NCBI GenBank assembly: GCA_015222805.1
Contig: JADFVZ010000056.1
Coordinates: 1 to 64,000, forward strand
Direction: 5' to 3'
From: Pseudomonadota bacterium
GTDB lineage: Bacteria; Pseudomonadota; Gammaproteobacteria; Xanthomonadales; SZUA-36
Length of the DNA: 64,000 nt
The notes under the pieces were generated by a model. That model worked only from the letters and a program-made list of their open reading frames with translations, made no database searches and was not told the DNA's origin. Made by a program: the position numbers and the translations under genes. Shown here piece by piece: positions 60,947-64,000 of the stretch. Numbering within the stretch: position 1 is the first letter of the stretch; every line of letters starts with the position of its first letter.

Positions 60947-62881
60947 ATGTTTATTGAAAAAAACGAAATGAGGTCAAAAAGTAGCCACTTGACTGTGATA
61001 GCTTCGGCAATGCTGCTGGCATCATTATCAACAACAGGGCTTGCGGGGGAGCTTGAGGTTGCAGGGTTTATTGAGAACGCAACTTTTGTACGTGAGGATG
61101 TCGGACTGTCAAAAATGCGAAACACAGTCCAGATTGAACTGGAGAAAGCATTTGAAAATACCGGGGCATTTTCATCGGTCTTCGTATCTGCGACTTTGCG
61201 TGGGACTTATGATGCGGTATACGATTTAAATGATAAAGAGTATGGCACCCGGGCGGGTAGTAATATTTTCCTGGAGCAGGTAGGTTTGCCGGCTAATGTC
61301 CTGTTCCCGGGACAGCCGCCCATTCCACCTGCTTTAGTACCTCATGGGTCAGGTCTGGTACTCCCTGGCGGAGGCTTTGATCTTTCGCGTAATCCGAATT
61401 CCGGATTGGCAGTGCTTGGCAGTCAACTGCATCCAACGGCTGGTGGAGTTGCCTTTGGTGTGCCGGTACAACCCTGTAATTATGATCCTCGCGGCTGTAT
61501 TGATGGTTATATGGACGCCACCCTGGCGGAGCTGCGCAGCCCAGAATTTAATGATAACCTGGATTTCCTGCGGGAACTGTATGTTGATGCGGTGCTGCCA
61601 TTGGAAAATGGTGGTGAGTGGGGTTTCCGCTTTGGCCGCCAGCAGGTTGTTTGGGGACGTACTGATCTATTTCGGGTTCTCGATGTGGTAAATCCAGTAG
61701 ATTATTCACGCCATAACATTTATGACGAACTAGAAGATATCCGTATTCCCATGGGGATCTTCACCGCTGAATGGCGTGGTGGTCAAACTGAAACATTTGA
61801 TGATATTAATTTACAATTTTTGTGGAAGTTTGAAGAGTTTCGTCCCAGTAACCTGGGGCAGGGTGGTACGCCTTACGCAATTCTTGATGCGGGTTCATTT
61901 TTTCGTGGCATGAATAACTGCTGGGAAAATGGTTGTACCGTAGCTAACTTCGCCGGTGGCGGTGTCGCCGTTGATTTTCCGCAGAACGTTATTGGCATAC
62001 GTCAGGCTAACCTGCCCGGCAGTTGGTTCAGTGGCGATGAATTCGGAATGAAACTTGAAGGTGTATACAAAGGTGTCAGTTTCTCACTTAATGCATTGCG
62101 TTTCTATCAGCAGTTACCATCACTACGAGGTGGCATTGATGCAGACAACCTGTTCACACCGGAAGTTGAATCACAACCATGGGATTACCTGATTGCATTC
62201 GATATAGATTTTCCTGAGGTTACCCTCTTAGGTGGTTCGGCAGACTTTTATGTTGACTCTATCAAGTCAGTATTCCGGGTAGAAGTAGCACATACTTCGG
62301 GTGAAGAATTCGCCAATACCTTACGCCCCCGTTTATTCTCAGAATCCGATGTTGTCCGTTGGGTTGTCGGCTGGGATCGCCCAACATTTATTCCTTTCCT
62401 TAACAAGAACAGGGCGGTTTTGTTATCAGCACAGATATTTGGGCAGCACCTGCTGGACCATGAACTGCAGAAAGGACCACTGGGTCCGATCGGTATGCCT
62501 GACTGGAAAGACAATTACATCGGTACATTATTGATTAAAGCCTGGTACATGAATGATCGCTTGAGCCCGCAATTATTAACTGCTTATGACACTGGTGCTT
62601 CAGCTGGTGTAATTTCACCATCAGTAGACTGGTTGATTAGTGATCGCTGGCGTCTAACCGCAGCATTCAACATCAAATTTGGTACCGGTGCACAGAAATT
62701 TAGTGACTGTCGCACTTGTAATCCGTTCCCTCCATTTACCTCAACTCCCCTGCATGATAATGGCCAACCTGGGGATATAGGCCTGGGTGGTTTTGAACCT
62801 CTGGGTCGTTTCCGGTCGGGTCCAATTGGTATGGCAATGGAAGAAAACGAATTCCAGGTGACGATTCGTTACCGCTTCTGA
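60947..62881 (+). CDS. DUF1302 outer-membrane protein
   Basis: 644 residues with signal peptide (to about 34, GLAGE) and strong AACGGAGGAAGAGAGT ribosome site. The sequence shows amphipathic beta-strands and the family's hallmark GEWGFRFGRQQVVWGRTDLFRVLDVVNP region near 230-250, ending in an aromatic R-Y-R-F for BAM. DUF1302 proteins are predicted beta-barrels that commonly accompany DUF1329 proteins in hydrocarbon, steroid and aromatic catabolism clusters; direct function is unproven. Cysteines at CNYDPRGC and CRTCNP may form disulfides. Confidence 0.9.
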   Translation: MFIEKNEMRSKSSHLTVIASAMLLASLSTTGLAGELEVAGFIENATFVREDVGLSKMRNTVQIELEKAFENTGAFSSVFVSATLRGTYDAVYDLNDKEYGTRAGSNIFLEQVGLPANVLFPGQPPIPPALVPHGSGLVLPGGGFDLSRNPNSGLAVLGSQLHPTAGGVAFGVPVQPCNYDPRGCIDGYMDATLAELRSPEFNDNLDFLRELYVDAVLPLENGGEWGFRFGRQQVVWGRTDLFRVLDVVNPVDYSRHNIYDELEDIRIPMGIFTAEWRGGQTETFDDINLQFLWKFEEFRPSNLGQGGTPYAILDAGSFFRGMNNCWENGCTVANFAGGGVAVDFPQNVIGIRQANLPGSWFSGDEFGMKLEGVYKGVSFSLNALRFYQQLPSLRGGIDADNLFTPEVESQPWDYLIAFDIDFPEVTLLGGSADFYVDSIKSVFRVEVAHTSGEEFANTLRPRLFSESDVVRWVVGWDRPTFIPFLNKNRAVLLSAQIFGQHLLDHELQKGPLGPIGMPDWKDNYIGTLLIKAWYMNDRLSPQLLTAYDTGASAGVISPSVDWLISDRWRLTAAFNIKFGTGAQKFSDCRTCNPFPPFTSTPLHDNGQPGDIGLGGFEPLGRFRSGPIGMAMEENEFQVTIRYRF

Positions 62882-62904
62882 TTTGAAAATTTGGAGAATA
62901 TAAT

Positions 62905-64000
62905 ATGAAATTATTAACTAAGAGTTTAATTGCCGTTGCCCTGGCGTCCTCGTTGGTAACAGCGATGGCGGCAGACAAGGCGGTCGTGGAAAATTCATTT
63001 TTTCCTTATAAAAATGGTGTCCCCACTGTTGAAGGGCTGATTCCGGGTACCGTGCTTAATGCGGCGAATGTGGATCAGTTCAATTCATCAGTTGATCCTG
63101 TGCTGTTACAGCAAATAAAGGATGGCTGGGTAGAGATTACTGTGGGTGAAACCACAGACTTTGCTTTGCACCCCAACTATGTTGCAGCAACTGAAGCGGG
63201 TGATGTTTCGCTGGGTGCAACAGCCGGTGAAATCCAGAACTTTGTGGCCGGGCGTCCGTTCCCACAAGAGCCGGATATCAATGATCCGCGTGCAGGTGAA
63301 AAGTTGGCCTGGAATTACCAGTATGGTTACAACTGGGGAGACAGTGCGGCTATTTACCCGTTCTACTGGCGTTACCGCAATCTTGAAACCAGTAAAGTTG
63401 AGAGGCAGATAAAGTTTAACTTTCATTTTTTGAACTGGAAGCACCGGGTTAATCATGATCCCGTGCCTGAGTTTGAGAAAAATCCTTCTGGCTTATTTCG
63501 TTCAATTTACCTGCAGGTACTCGAACCTTTCGACGTTAAGAATACACAGTTGCTGATTCACCGCTATGAGGACGATCTCAAGCGCGATGATGCCTGGCTG
63601 TATCTTGGTTTCCAGCGCCGTGTACGTCGTTTGGCTTCTGGACAGGTAACCGATGCTTTCCTGGGTAGTGATCTTATGATCGAGGATTTCGAGGGTTATA
63701 ACGGACGTATATCAGATATGAAATGGACCTACAAAGGTACTGAAAATATCATTTTGCCCTTTTATAACCACAATGAGCAGGACCTGACTTCAGAATTTGA
63801 AGATAAGGAAGGTTACGAGTTTATTGATTTTGAAGGTAAGGGTAACTGTTATCCAAAAGCCACATGGCAAGTGCGTAAAGCCTATGTGCTGGAATCAGAA
63901 TCAACCAATCCGAATCACCCTATCAGCAAACGCGTGCATTATGTTGATGCACAGACGTTTACCCTGCCACGTACCGTTATTTATGACCGCAAGGGTGATC
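62905..64000 (+). CDS. DUF1329 protein, 3' end cut by window
   Basis: Open from ATG 62905 (after TTGGAGA) to the window edge, 365 residues with no stop. A signal peptide (to about 22, TAMA) is followed by the family pattern: PFPQEPD, LAWNYQYGYNWGD, DDAWLYLGFQRRVRRL and DAFLGSDLMIEDFEGY, with the LolA/LolB-like fold expected for DUF1329. Together with the DUF1302 gene 24 bp upstream it forms a recurrent pair, thought to act in outer-membrane transfer of hydrophobic substrates. Confidence 0.88.
   Translation, partial: MKLLTKSLIAVALASSLVTAMAADKAVVENSFFPYKNGVPTVEGLIPGTVLNAANVDQFNSSVDPVLLQQIKDGWVEITVGETTDFALHPNYVAATEAGDVSLGATAGEIQNFVAGRPFPQEPDINDPRAGEKLAWNYQYGYNWGDSAAIYPFYWRYRNLETSKVERQIKFNFHFLNWKHRVNHDPVPEFEKNPSGLFRSIYLQVLEPFDVKNTQLLIHRYEDDLKRDDAWLYLGFQRRVRRLASGQVTDAFLGSDLMIEDFEGYNGRISDMKWTYKGTENIILPFYNHNEQDLTSEFEDKEGYEFIDFEGKGNCYPKATWQVRKAYVLESESTNPNHPISKRVHYVDAQTFTLPRTVIYDRKGD

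Overview
The window reads as chromosome of a Gram-negative, probably marine or sediment gammaproteobacterium. Support for this: lipoproteins with classic lipoboxes, a cobalamin-dependent MetH, a Fur-type box, a sigma-54-type promoter, Pseudomonas-like dmp/xyl catabolic genes, and DUF1302/DUF1329 outer-membrane proteins. The genus cannot be fixed from sequence alone. I saw no rRNA, tRNA, CRISPR array, prophage or transposase gene.

Region 1 (1-11.2 kb): the tail of a PLP-dependent amino-acid decarboxylase is followed by two divergent operons of cell-surface enzymes. The leftward operon encodes three alkaline-phosphatase-superfamily lipoproteins, a sulfotransferase, a 97-residue membrane protein and an EMC3/DUF106-like membrane protein. 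The rightward operon encodes two more AlkP-superfamily lipoproteins. None of the five shows the C/S-x-P-S-R formylglycine motif of true sulfatases. Together they look like a set for building or trimming a sulfated or phosphorylated surface polymer; the substrate is unknown.

Region 2 (11.3-33 kb): an array of secreted proteins. Six carry unrelated N-terminal modules (M6-like metalloprotease; DUF285/BspA repeats twice; InlB-type repeats plus PPC; plant-type LRRs; integrin-type FG-GAP propeller) but end in the same C-terminal domain, built from alternating ~51- and ~49-residue FG-GAP/VCBS-like units and closing with a W-x-(I/V)-P-Y-type tail. Nine palindromes of about 70 bp (arms GGGGTCGGAGTCAAATGCAC and its complement, variable centres) plus one mini copy punctuate the array, most lying 4-25 bp after a stop codon. 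A decayed fragment of the C-terminal domain sits near 31.6 kb. This fixed-tail, exchangeable-head array bordered by palindromes is the best candidate for an undescribed system.

Region 3 (33-44.2 kb): housekeeping and iron-related genes: a YyaL-type thioredoxin-domain protein, metH and a divergent metF with a palindromic operator candidate between them, and a leftward porin / FMN-binding / PepSY operon behind a double Fur-like box. A 287-bp MITE-like element with TA target duplication sits exactly at the FMN-binding/PepSY junction, and its terminal repeat now supplies the PepSY start codon. An acyl-CoA ligase with a strong terminator follows.

Region 4 (44.4-64 kb): aromatic catabolism. A kappa-GST/HCCA-isomerase-like protein and a GST precede a sigma-54-type promoter with two upstream AAAAGTAAT sites. 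A collinear phenol pathway follows: multicomponent phenol hydroxylase dmpKLMNOP, ferredoxin dmpQ, catechol 2,3-dioxygenase dmpB, a GlcG/HbpS-like gene, then dmpC, E, F, G, H, I. The hydrolase dmpD is absent, so ring-cleavage product should pass only through the dehydrogenase/4-oxalocrotonate branch to pyruvate and acetyl-CoA. The run continues without a clear break into a Ycf48-like lipoprotein, an RND/MMPL transporter, DUF1302 and DUF1329 proteins, which may move hydrophobic substrate across the envelope.
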